From NCBI RefSeq assembly GCF_016920785.2, contig NW_024609836.1, positions 64,831,930-64,895,929 on the forward strand: DNA of 64,000 bases, read 5' to 3'. The notes under the pieces were generated by a model. That model was not told where the DNA came from and did no database searches. It saw only the letters and a list, made by a program, of their open reading frames with translations. Every line of letters starts with the position of its first letter. The first letter of the stretch is position 1. Below are positions 22,701 to 34,700 of the stretch, piece after piece. The position numbers and the translations under genes are program-made. The stretch comes from Ixodes scapularis. Its lineage: Eukaryota > Arthropoda > Arachnida > Ixodida > Ixodidae.

Positions 22701-25700
22701 AAAAAAAAAAAAAAGACGACGACTTTGCAGAGGTGTACAGTCTGGTGATTGATTCACCCTGGAGAAATCCACCATCGTTGCTTAGGTCTAGTTCACCTCA
22801 CCGTCAATGTAAGTCACTCTAGTTTAAACCCCTGTATCTCTTCTCAGTAAGAGTAGTATTACTTCATCGTAATAAAAAAACTTGTCAGGCAACAATAGAA
22901 TTAATTCTTGTCTCCCTGTTGAACAACAGAGTAAATATAACCTGTTCGGAGAGAGTACGGTGCCCTGAACGCGTCTTCAATTGCTCTGTTTGGCATCCCA
23001 TACCGCCGAAGCATCAGTCAAAAGGTGTCCCGAAGTGGCAACGAATAGCGTCACGGGAGCAGGCGTGTCATGCTGCCGGACATCGTGATCCTGGCGGTTG
23101 GTTGTGGAAGTTCCGGCAAAGAGTATCTGCGACACCGAGTGTCGCTGTCGTCGCGGCGTCCCAAATCCTGACTGCCGAGGCTTCTGTAGTTTTTCTAGCT
23201 GTAGGGCTACCAGCAGCAGAACAGGAGTCTGCCGCATCCGCCTGCATTGCTGTGTCACCGGCCAATATCGCGGCAGGTAACAGCACGCGACACTTCCGTG
23301 ACGTGGTCAGGCGGAATTTTGAGGGACGACTTTTGAGGGTATGGCTATCATTTGAGCCCGTTCTCGTTTCGTCCTTCTCATTTGACTCTCCTCAAAACAA
23401 CCATTTTAAAATAAAACCTTCTTGCTTTGACCTGTCGTATTTGCCCCTTTCCCCTTTCGTCTTCCGCATTTCAATCCTCTTCATTTGAGCCCGTTCTCGT
23501 TTCGCCCTTCTCCACTTGGCCCTTCTCAAAACAACCATTCTCAAAAACATCTCGCTTTGACCCGTCCCGTTTGACTCTTTCCACTCCAAGTTCGCTTTTT
23601 TTTTTTCCGGGTTATATTCATAAATACATAGATATTTTGTGTGTGCGTGTGTGCCACGCCATCGGTTTACTCTCTGCTAAGGATTTTAGCAGTGCGTCGA
23701 GGTCGCCGAGAACAGCTACTGGCTGACAGGAAAACAGACCAACTATACTTATCGCAGCCGGGTGATGGACAAGAAGGTCCCGGTCAAACTTTTCCCAAGC
23801 GCGAACCCGAACAAAATGGTCCCAAGTGATTCGTTGACACTTTCGGTGCTCTTTGAAGTTTTAGTGAACTGCTACTCGGAAACTGTATTCAACACATGCG
23901 TAATTATCGGGTGTCTACGAGAAATCCCAACCCTGTTTTTCGGACCGCGAAAATGGACTAGACTTCGCGGAGACCTCAAACTTCTTCACAACGCAGCTCA
24001 GCCGTTCGAGCAAGATGCCAAAGTTCCAGCACCAACCGTAATCTTATTGAAAAGGTAAAAGTGATTTTCTGAAATTTTTATAAAAAAAACAAGCCCGTTT
24101 TTTTTTTTTTTTTTTTGTTTTTTTTTTTTGTTTCTGGCGCCATAGAGCGCCATATATTTGAAAGCTCCGACGGCCGGCCACTTTCTTCATTGAATTTGTC
24201 AGAAAATCGCTTATAACTTTTGAAAAAGATAACGGATGGTGCTGAAACTTTGGCATCTTGCTCGAACGGCTCGGGCAACATTCTGACGGAGTTTGAGCTC
24301 TCCAAGGAGCCTAGTTTATTTTTGTGGTGCGAAAAACAGGGTTCGGATTTCTCGCAGACACTCGGTATATTATAGTATATAGTTAGGGTTCGGAGTTTTC
24401 GGTTTAAACCGATAAAAAAAACGATAAAAGTACGCCGAATTCATTTTCGGAAATTCGGTTTTAACCGAAAAAGGTCAGTTTTCATGTTCGGCATTTTCGA
24501 TTTAAACCGATAAAAGTACGTCGAATCCATTTTCTAAAATTCAGTTTTAACCGCAAACGCTCACTTTGACCTTCCATTCGTACCGCAGAGCCGTGGCGGA
24601 AAAGTGGAACGACAGTGTCTATCGAAACGTGTCCGAATGTATGGGATACACGGATGCCATCACGACGTTTTTGTTTAATGTGCACATCATCGAACGGAAC
24701 ATGAAGTCCGAAATATCCCATGACTTCGCCATGTACGGGCGTGTTTTCAAACTCGTTGTAAGGAAGACTGACTTGATGTAAGCTCTGCATGTTGTGTTGT
24801 GCTTCAAAACGTCGCACCGTGTCTCTTTTGGTGGCCGATTTTGACTCAGGCAGCGCTTCATCTCCTCAGCCTGCCAGTGTCCAGTGTTAGCGTTGAGAGG
24901 GCATTCTGGAAGCTCAGGGTAATATTAACAGGAAAGAAAGAGCTCGGATCAACGAGGAGAACCTGGAAAAGTACATGTGTGTGTGTACTATAATACGATC
25001 ACGTAATCCTGATATACAGAAGGTGAAGTTCCATGTCTTTTCGGCATAGGCTTCGTATCTGACTTGTTTGTACTTGTGTTTTTTTTTTTTTTTCTTGTTT
25101 CTTTTACAGTTGCACACATTTGCCAAATAAAGTGTCCATTTATTGTTCAGTGTAGCTGTGCCGTTATTCTTTGAGTGATCACAAATATCAGAGCTATAGT
25201 CAGTTACAGGTTAAGAAGGTAGCGGCAAATGCTCCTCAAAGGGAATCGGATATCCCTCCGCCACCTCCGCATCCAATAGCGTCCCACCGTTTCCGTGACG
25301 TCGCGGCCAACGCGTGAGGAAGGTCTTGCCTTTCTGTACATATTTGCTTTATCTTTCGACTTTGACTTAGCATTGTGGAAGCCACGAGAGGGAGATTAGA
25401 GTTCTCCCCCACCGACGGAAACAAATACGACTTTCGGGGATTAGCTTCCCCCCCGATGGATACAAAGGCTGCTTTCAGGGGCTCGGTTCCCTCTCTGATG
25501 AATACAAAGGTCGCTTTCTTAAAAAGTGGGATCGGAGACAAGTGGGAATCCATTGAAGCGGAACAAGGAGCGTTTCCAGTGAACTCTTCTTTCGACTGCG
25601 GAGAGATTTGAAACGGGCGCATCACACTTGTGGGAGGAGCTTCTCCTACCTTCTTGACTTGTAACCGACTATAGAAGGATCATCGGATCCGGTGTCCGTC

Positions 25701-28700
25701 GGTGTTTATTTTAAATTCACCGAAAAAAGCCGATGGAGTCTTATGGGCATAAATATACCCCGAAAAAAACCGAAAATTGAATTTTAAAATAAACACCGAA
25801 AAAAGTACGCCGAATTTTGAAAAATAGAAACGGAAAACGCGGAACCCTATATATAGTGTATTTAAGCCTTTTGTTATATATTTCAGGAAACAACTAAATA
25901 AGTTCATAAGTTCATTTAAGTTCTATTATCGCTCACTTGGCTCTGTGGCTCCTATTCGCCTAACTCAGAGCACTGTGGAAAGCTGGAGCTTGGAAGTCAC
26001 TACAAATACACACCCGCACTAAAAGCTCAAGGTCGCGATGCACTCTGCGATTGACTGGACGAGCCGGTAATACTATGCACAAAAAAGTCGACGAACGCCA
26101 TTAGGTGACGAACGCCAAAAGTCGACGAACGCCTTTACATGTGGCCCGCGGGGCTGCTGTGGATTTCGCTTTTATGGTAAATGACATACCTCGATCGAAA
26201 AGTCCTACCCGTATGTCGGCAACAAGCGATTTCTTCGAAGAAGCCTAAGACATTCTTGGGATGGGTTAAGTGTTGAGTTCGGCAAATGACAGCTTGTGCT
26301 ACTACGTGGTGAATATTCACGGTTCCCTTCCTTCCCGTTTTTGTGTTTGAGTGGTTGTTCTGCAGTGCCCGTGTCGACATACATTTAGGATTACATCTTT
26401 CAAGCCAGGTATTTTCAACTTAAGTGTGCGGCAGCCTACTCGGTGACAATTGACCGTTCTTCTACGGGTACTGTTACGGATTACCTCTAGAATTAGGCAG
26501 TGTGTATCTCCTGGCAACCGGGAGAGTAATTTCCCCGAAATTCTACCGGCAGTCGCCTGTCATTAGCAGTCTAATATCACGTGACAACTGCAGGTAGAAT
26601 ACTGACTTTCTTGTTCTTCCTGCGTATTGTGAAAACACGTTTCATGGACACCTTTTTGTGGGTACACGTTTCAGGGACACAGATTTCGTCAAGAATACGT
26701 TTCATCGACACTACTTACGCGAATTGCACGCTGTAGGGCAATTTCGTCGCGCGTGTATTCCTGAGCCGCGTGCTCACCGACCCAGCCCACCCGCTCACGC
26801 CACTTGGCGAGTCTGCAGCAACTATTTAAAAAATAAAAAAGGTATTTTGAGTTGTTTATGAAACATCGCATGTTGATGAAACGATATGTTAATGAAGCGT
26901 CGGCCGATGAACTGACTGCAGCACTAATAAGTGGCGATTGCCATTAGAATTTCGAGGTAAAACTTCTGCCGCCTGCCGGGAGACTAGACACTACCCAGGA
27001 ATTACCTTTGGTTCTTGTTTGCTCTACAATCTTCTCAGTTGTATAACAGCTTATTAGTACCTCTTCACATATTACTGATTGCTTAGTTTGTACTTGTCTA
27101 CAGAGTAGGCCGTGTGTAATAAACTTTTAGGAGATTTGAAAAAAAAAAAATCTCTTGTGTCCGTTTATTTACATTTTCGCAAACACCTGGGCGAGTGCAT
27201 ATTGCTAATTGGTCCATTTCCTTTGCTCGGCCATACAAAGAATTTTCTATAGCCGACCATAGGTCATTTTTGTATGGGTGCCCATGAAGCTTCGTTTCCA
27301 CCTAATAATTACGGCACGAGCGTTTATTTTTTGGAAGTGAATATTTTGCCGGCAGCCGGCACAATAAGCCGTGGGAAAATGTCGGCAGTTGTCCACCATT
27401 GGGTCTTCTATAAAGTGAATTGTGAAAGCGAAAATCTAAAGCTGTAGAGTAGCTCAGGGGAAAGGTGTCCGCTTCAGACGCAGCGGACCCAGGATTTGAT
27501 CAAGAGAGATCCAAAGGAAAACATTTGCCAAGTTTACATGCCGCGGCGGCGAAACATTGCTGAACCCCATTGCAGCCCCTTTCCGGTGCTGAACCACATG
27601 GTATGGAACTCCCTTTCCGGGGCTGCAATGAGGGACAGAGGGGTTGGTACGCCGGCAGGCCGCCGCGAAGCGGCGTGTACGGGTGGGCCAAGTGGGTTCA
27701 TATTTTTCTAATGAGCAGCCGCAGACTGTCGCCGCAAAGCGGCGTGAACGCAGCCAGGCCAGGGGGGGGGGGGGGGGGGGGGGGGGTTAACACGCTTCCC
27801 AGTAATACACGCGCCGTCCGAAACTGCCGGCATTTTTTTCCATCGGGCGATTGTGCCGGCTGCCGGCAAAATAGTCCAACCCTCATTTTTACTAAGAAAA
27901 TCATCCCATGAACCGTTCAAAATAATCTCAAAGGTATAGCATTACTGAAGAAAGAAATCAACATAAGGTGTTTATCGAGGATATCCGTCTCTGTGGAAAC
28001 GCAGAGCTTAGAAGTAGTGATCGGGTTAGGACAGAACGAGCGGGTTGGTATATGGATAATTAAACTTAAGGAAGAAAACGAGAAGGGACGTCGTCCCTTC
28101 TTGTTTTCTTCCTCAAGTTTAATGATCGGGTTAGTGTGCTGTTTTATCGATATTTGTATGTGCTGTTATGTGCATGCACACAATGTAGATGTTCAGCTGG
28201 TATGCGTAATGTATCTACATATGTGTATAATAAAGGTGCCCGAAGCGTAATGGTGGCGTGAGCAGATCAAAATATTTTTTGTAGCACATAAATTGGGCGG
28301 TATCTAGCGCCAACACTCCAAGTAGTGTATAGATATACATGCGATATCCGGCGGGTTCTCAGACAACACTGCCAGTACTCGATTGACATACGCGATGTCC
28401 GGCGGATACTCAGCCGACTCGTTAAGTGCTCTGTAGATATACGGGTGACATCCGGCGGGTACTGGATTGACACCCGATGTCCGGCGGATGCTGAGCCGAC
28501 GCTGCTAGTGCTGTATAGATATACGCGATGTCCGGCGGGTACACAGCCGACGCTGGCAGTACTCTAGTGATATTGTGCTGGTACTACTCCACTTTTATAA
28601 CTACATTGTCTAAACATTATGTGGATGGGGAGAACCTCATATTCGGAGTATTTTCCAACAATATTGTGTAGATACTCGCTGAATATTCTTGCGCCGCTTG

Positions 28701-31700
28701 GGATTGTTGAATGACTTTATGATTTGACGGTTGAATCATTTTCACACGCCTTGTCAAACGTAGTTGCTAAAACGACCAATCCTTGGAAAACAATTGGAAC
28801 ACGTATTCATTACCAAAGTATTGTAATAACGTCGCTATGAATTGTATTTAGCCGTATGAACTCTGCGCTCTAATTATTGAGCTGTTTTTGTTTTAATCTG
28901 CCACACAACCACACGAGGCTGTAGTTTTGCATGTCTTCCGCGTCTAGGAACGCAACTTCCCACACGAATAAAGCCGTATTCAAAACCGATCGCCACATTT
29001 TAATAATAACATTGGTAACTCTATATGTAGTGTATCAGGCACACTTGCAAATCTCCGCGTCGAACGGTTACCACATCGGACGGGCAGTAGCCACACTCAT
29101 AATGGCTGACTTTTAGTCTGGACATCACGGCGGAACAAGACAAATAGAGCTTCTTAACTAATTCGGGCAACCAAACCCCTCTCCATCTCATTTTGCACAA
29201 CAAAACGCAAACGTATTGTTATTAGTTTTGCAAAATTTAAGCGGTCGAAAAATAGCCTGAGCGACGCAGTATCCTTCGAGATGGCGTCGGGGGCTAGTTA
29301 CCTTTCTGTGCAACAAATGATGCTCTTTTATCTAAAGGGCCTATTTAGCAAAATATTCGTTTCTCTATGTCCAATATGCAGCAAGTGCAGACAATCGACT
29401 AACCCCCAAAGGACATGCAAACTGTGTCTCAATATTTGCTTGAACCATTTTTTCCGGGTTTGCGCTTGGGGCCATTTTTTGAGGGCACATTTTGATCGGG
29501 ACCATTCTGTCCGAGACCATTTTGTCCGGGACAATTCGATCCGGGACGATTTTGTCCGGATCCCAACGCGGCCAGATCACATTACGAAATGTTACCTTCA
29601 CATGAAGCAGGGAACTGTCTACAGTTCCGTGTTTCGTGTTACCTGTTCTATAGTATGTTTCCTTGCATTCAAATATTCAATGTTTCACCCAGAAATATGA
29701 CATAATTAATCATCACACCACTCGACATCGAGGCAGCACGCATGGGCAGTGTCGGAATTTGTACCGAGCAAAACGCGGAAAACATTTGTGTCTTCACATT
29801 GAAGGCAACAATTATCACAAACAACCGTGGAATGCAAACGGAACGGTCGCCTGGCATTGTTGCCGTTACACTTCATTAGGACGTGCGGCTTCGAGCTTGA
29901 CTGAAGAAGACAACGTGAAAAGCACATCACGTAAATTGCTATATTCGATTTGTCTTTGACGGTCTGTTTAGACATTATAGAAACCGCTGCTATTCGCTTT
30001 CGTTCCTTACATTCTCTTGCCAGCACCACTTGGCACAAGCTTTCTTGTAGTTAAAGTGTCATTTCAACATTTACGCTCCCTTATAGACGACCATAACCAT
30101 GCACCAAACGAGGCTTGTAAAGGACCAGCTGCGCGTATCGCTGAAAAAGACGTCCAGCCCGCCCGTGCCGTTTAACGAGGAACTTCTCCGAACCTGTTCT
30201 ACAGTATGTGTTCAAATTATTACATCTATCGCGTCTACGAAGCATTACGCAAAGGTAACCAAACCAAATCACTAAATTTGTTGTAGGTGCCAGTTGAAGT
30301 CGCAGCAGAAGTACCCACGTGTGCCAGCCTGAAGGATGCTATGGGCAATGCGCTCAGCGCGGCCACAGCCTTTCTTCATCAGCAACTCAACTCTGCAACT
30401 CAACGACACCCACAAAAAGACAGAAAGCGCAGATCCGTTCCTGATCACCGTCGACCGCAGTGATCCCTCGTCCTGCATTCTTACCCTCGCAACACGAGAT
30501 GGAGGAGAGCGGCTGTCGTCAGTCAAAATTATTTTTGCGGACTTCTTTCTTTGCTGTACCCTACATTTATGACCGACTTGTAACTCTGCATGTTGTAACT
30601 GACGGCGTGCGTACAGTGCAGCCGTTTACGTGTTGTTGTCGGGTCGGTCGCGACAAATCTATGTCCGTGCGTTTGAAGGGCTCTAAGCTGCATTCACATC
30701 GGCTGGAATTGTTTTCGCGACGCCTGACATTTTCACGGCGGATTTTGAGCAGGCGCTTATGGGTGGTCTGCGCGCCGTGTTTCCTCAAGCTGCTCATCGC
30801 GTGTGGAACTTTCGTTTTACGCAAAGAGTGGGGGCTTCCGTACAGAGGGCTGGGTTCTAACGCGTATAGTGCTCGATTACTTTGACGCTACTTGGATGAG
30901 TGGCATTTCTTAACTTGAACATTGGAACCACCATGAAAACAAGGAACCCAGTACCAACAACCGCATCGAAAGCATCAAAGGCACGTCGGGAAGAGCGCAC
31001 CCGAACCCCTTCGCGTTCATTGATTTAATCAAGAGAGATAAGGCCCAAACAAAAGTAATCTTGCTTTAACGGGGCACTCACACACCCAAGGTAGTATCTG
31101 TTTTTGTTGTCAAAAACAACGAAAGTTGTAGTCACAGACAATATTAAAATTAAAAAAGTTGTTTCCACGCGCGCGCGCGCGCGCTTTTTTTATTATGGCG
31201 TTTTTCTCTCTCGCTCCTAACCTCCTCGTTTCTCTATATTTGCGACGTAATCGATTATGAAATTTAGAAGCTTTGTAAGCGACATTTCAATAATATTTAC
31301 TAGCAGTATTCGTAAAACATTTTTTAACGCAATTGCGAGCACATTACTGCCCTTCTTTTTAAAATACCGAAAATCAAAGTCCGGGCCCCGGGGTGATGCC
31401 GCCTCCTGGCTTTTTTATCCTTCCTCGGAAAACATGGAGGCTTTCGACGCAGGTAGTACTGAGGATGATCGGTGAGTCGGGGAATCAGACAAAGTTCTTT
31501 TTTTTTTCAGGTGCTTGACGACCTCTCAGACTTCGGAAAGGAAATCGTCAAACGGTCAAAACAACTGTGTTTAGGGTGACCACCCGTCCCGCAACTCGGC
31601 GGGACTGTCCCGCATTGAGGGCTCGCGTCCCGCGTCCCGCAAGAAATATCAAAATGTTCAAAATATCCCGCATTTCACATTGTCGTAGCACTCACTACGT

Positions 31701-34700
31701 AAATTATGGCGCTTCTGAAGGGCGGGCCACGGGGTAGCGCGGAGGTCATTAATAAACGTGTGAATCTTAATGGTGTGCCATTTTCCATACAAGCACTGCG
31801 GAAAGCGACCATCGTTCTTGCAGGAGACGGACGTGCATGTGCCGTTGCGCCTCTCCGCTTGATGGCAAAATATTGCGAGCGAAAATTGCTCTTCTAAAGT
31901 TGAAAAATAACTATTGTAATTATTTGCAAATCATACTGTGCAATGCGAAAGGGTTGTTCTGGAAAGCTTTTTTTTTTTTTTTTTTGGTGAGGACGGCTAC
32001 ACAAGGCAAAAACCTGCAACTCACAAAGGTGGAAAAAGCAACACAAGGTTCTAATTTTATGCAAGAGCATGTTAGTATAAGAGTAAGTATCGTCAGGAAA
32101 CAAAATGCCGTAAAAGATTTACTGTTTCTTATTTCCCTTTCATGCATTGGGGTCTGCTGCAGTCGATTTTTATGTTTTAGACTTAGACACACTAATGTCT
32201 AAGTTGTATGTCTTAGACATACAACTTATTCTTTCAACTTAGACATACAACCGTAATAAAATATTTGTCATTACAATTACACACAAAATGTATCAATGTG
32301 ACGGAAAAATAATTTTAGCTTAATTGCCGCCACACAGGATATCGGGGTGTGCGTGATGGTGAATTTTTTTAATACATTTACCTTGAGTGGGGAAAATACC
32401 GTCCTCCTCTTCCTCTCTCCCCTCCCCCCCCCCCCCCCCCCCCCCCGCCCTCCCCCCCGGGTCAGGGTGTCCCGCATTTCGCCTGCAGGAAGATGGTCAC
32501 CCTAACTGTGTTTGGTGTCTGTGTACCGTAGTTTCGGTTGTGACTCCGCCGGGACAGCCTTCCACTCAGAACCGCTGGGACATAGCTCCTCTCGTCGCTC
32601 ACAAAAGTCCACTGCGCATTCTATTCGACCATATATTGTTCAAAGGAATTTTAGATCGCTGAAAGAGCCTTAAAAGAACTTCAAACTCGAAAGTGAAACG
32701 TCGTCTGCTCACAGCGATGGGCGGCACGCACGGAGCGGTTGATCGCGGGACGCGGACGAACGCGATGCTGAGGCGTGAGAGAAATTCGAGTTGCAGGACG
32801 ACTCAATCTTTGACGTCACTGCACTGGCGTGGAACACGCGGGAACTTCAAATTCGGTTTCTGGAAATTATTATTATTTTTTTTACTTCTCAAATACTGAG
32901 TTCCCAAGTTTCGAATTTTGAGGGTAATGTCCAGGCATCGGTTTCAATCGTTTCGGATAATAAAGGAAAAATGATTTTGACCTTTCAGTGTTCCTTTAAG
33001 TGGGAAACGGGGGAGCCGTACGTGCGCAAGGCCGCAAGTGCCCGAATAAAGACAGTAAACTGGCGGAGCTTGGAGAACATTTCAAAAGGGGCGTCATGTT
33101 CCTTTTTCAATCCCTGAACTAGGCCCAAGTTTTTCTAGACTGTCAGCATTGTTGGGCGATTTAGCTGGACAAACAAGTGTGTGGAAAGAGTTACAGCTGA
33201 TCCGTTGTACTAATTTATGATGTCAGAGTACAAAAACCGAGATGTTTGTCGGAAACAGACGAAATATCTTCCTTCGAATGTTGTGAAATGTTTTAAACCA
33301 AAGGAAAAAAAGGAGAGAGGGAGGGGGGGGGGGGGTAGGTTAGACATTCTACGACTCTCAGTGCGTACCTGTGCGCATAAGATATATCTAATGGTATTTT
33401 AGGGTTCGAACCTTATGAGAAGGTTCAAACCGGGAGGACCAAATGAGAATGGTACGAAATGCTCACGGTCCAAGTGCGAATGGGGCGTTTTCAGATAACG
33501 GGCAAAATGAGAATGGGCCCAGTTGCGAAACAAACGATTCGGATCTTAAGATAAGGTTCAAACGAGGAGGACCAAATGAGAATGGGACGAAAAGATAAGG
33601 TCCAAGTGCGAATGGAACGTTTCGAGGTACACCACTTTTGATGACGCGGTGAACGCACGAGCCGTAGACGCGCTCTGCACCGTAGGCAAGTGTCACCCAC
33701 CGATGTGTTGAACCGTGACGGGCAGCTGAAGTAGTCTTCCTGCATGTCCGGTAGAAAGACGAACGGCGGTGCATTGGGCACCGTGCTCAGTGATCCGGCG
33801 ATCACCAGTCCCGCCACTCCCACGCCCAGTGAGCTCAGCGCAGACGGAAGGTTCACGTCGGTGTACAGGTCCACAAGCAGCCACAATCCGCGCCACTGTG
33901 TGATCACGGCGACGCCCATCACCTACGGAGAGTAACGAAGAGACACATTCACATTCTTTTAATACATATACTTTTTTTTTTATTTGTCGTTTTAACCAGC
34001 CCTTTTTTTTTTCTTTTTTTTTTTCTGAGGAATTCATAGAAATACCTACAGGATAAAAACACTCCGGCACGCGGGAACCAATGCAATTCCAAAAATATAT
34101 ACAAACTACGGAGGAAAAAAACAACAACAGAGAAACTATTATGTTCCTGCAATATTTAATAGCTTGCCTAAAGACACCCTAAGCCTGTCGCCTAAGAGGC
34201 AGATGTATAAAAATAAAAGAGTGGTGTTGTTTGTTGATTTAAAGTTCTGAACAATGAGGTATTAAATGCGTAAAAACTTAGTGTTTTCTATCGAGTTCTT
34301 GTCATTATCTGTTTAAATTCGCAATTTTTGTTTTTGCAACCATTGAATGATTGTTATTGTCGAAGTGGGTGTTATCTAACAAGCGAATTATCTATTTGGG
34401 CGCGAATTTCGTTGTTGACTATGTTTTTTTTAATATTTCTTTCGTGTCTTACTTACATTTAACCATCATTTGTGTCTGCATGATAAAAATGTCTGTACTG
34501 TCATGTCCTGCATGAAAGCGTGCCCACGCTTAAGCAGGTAGGATTGTATCAGAGTTTTTTTTTTTTTTCGGTAATCAAATAAACTTATCTTATCTTACCG
34601 TGAGCCGCTCGAGCAAGACTAAATTGTGGGAAGCCATCTTATACTGGAACATGGAGCGCGTTCCAAAATTTACTCGATCACACTCCAGAGCCTTTGTACT

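Larger units (their letters stand above)
27345..27878. mobile_element. Non-autonomous element with about 48-bp terminal inverted repeats
   Basis: The left end TATTTTGCCGGCAGCCGGCA (27345 on) and the right end ...TGCCGGCTGCCGGCAAAATA (to 27878) are perfect over 20 bp. The match continues with CAATAAGCC../CAATCGCCC and TGTCGGCAGTT/TGCCGGCAGTT. The interior contains a tRNA-derived SINE-like sequence and a 25-bp G-run. No coding. Confidence 0.75.
31572..32504. mobile_element. Non-autonomous hAT-like element with intact target duplication
   Basis: The ends TAGGGTGACC and GGTCACCCTA are exact inverses, and both subterminal regions carry GTCCCGC/GCGGGAC words. ACTGTGTT flanks both sides (31564-31571 and 32505-32512), an 8-bp duplication as hAT elements make; the direct repeat can be stretched to 10 bp (AACTGTGTTT) if the terminal T/A is not counted. 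The interior is non-coding, with a 23-bp C-run and the palindrome at 32201. Confidence 0.8.

Noticed and set aside
22919..23488. 189-codon open frame
   Set aside because: It runs through an interspersed repeat and into a 15-bp array; the repeat partner at 56.7 kb does not keep the frame open.
24566..24781. Open frame before the hAT dimerisation block
   Set aside because: It lies inside the hAT remnant but matches no hAT block I recognise, and the opposite strand is equally open.
27437..27505. Functional tRNA gene
   Set aside because: A-box-like start but no acceptor stem, degenerate B box, and location inside a transposable element; more likely a SINE head.
28325..28570. CRISPR-like array
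   Set aside because: Animal-type sequence context, variable unit length and repeats that run together without unique spacers.
23350..33636. One 10-kb MULE bounded by the inverted 15-bp arrays at 23.35 and 33.4 kb
   Set aside because: Orientation fits and a MULE relic lies between, but the 29.47-kb array has a different motif, the span would include a hAT remnant and other elements, and exon 2 starts 64 bp away; kept only as a possibility.
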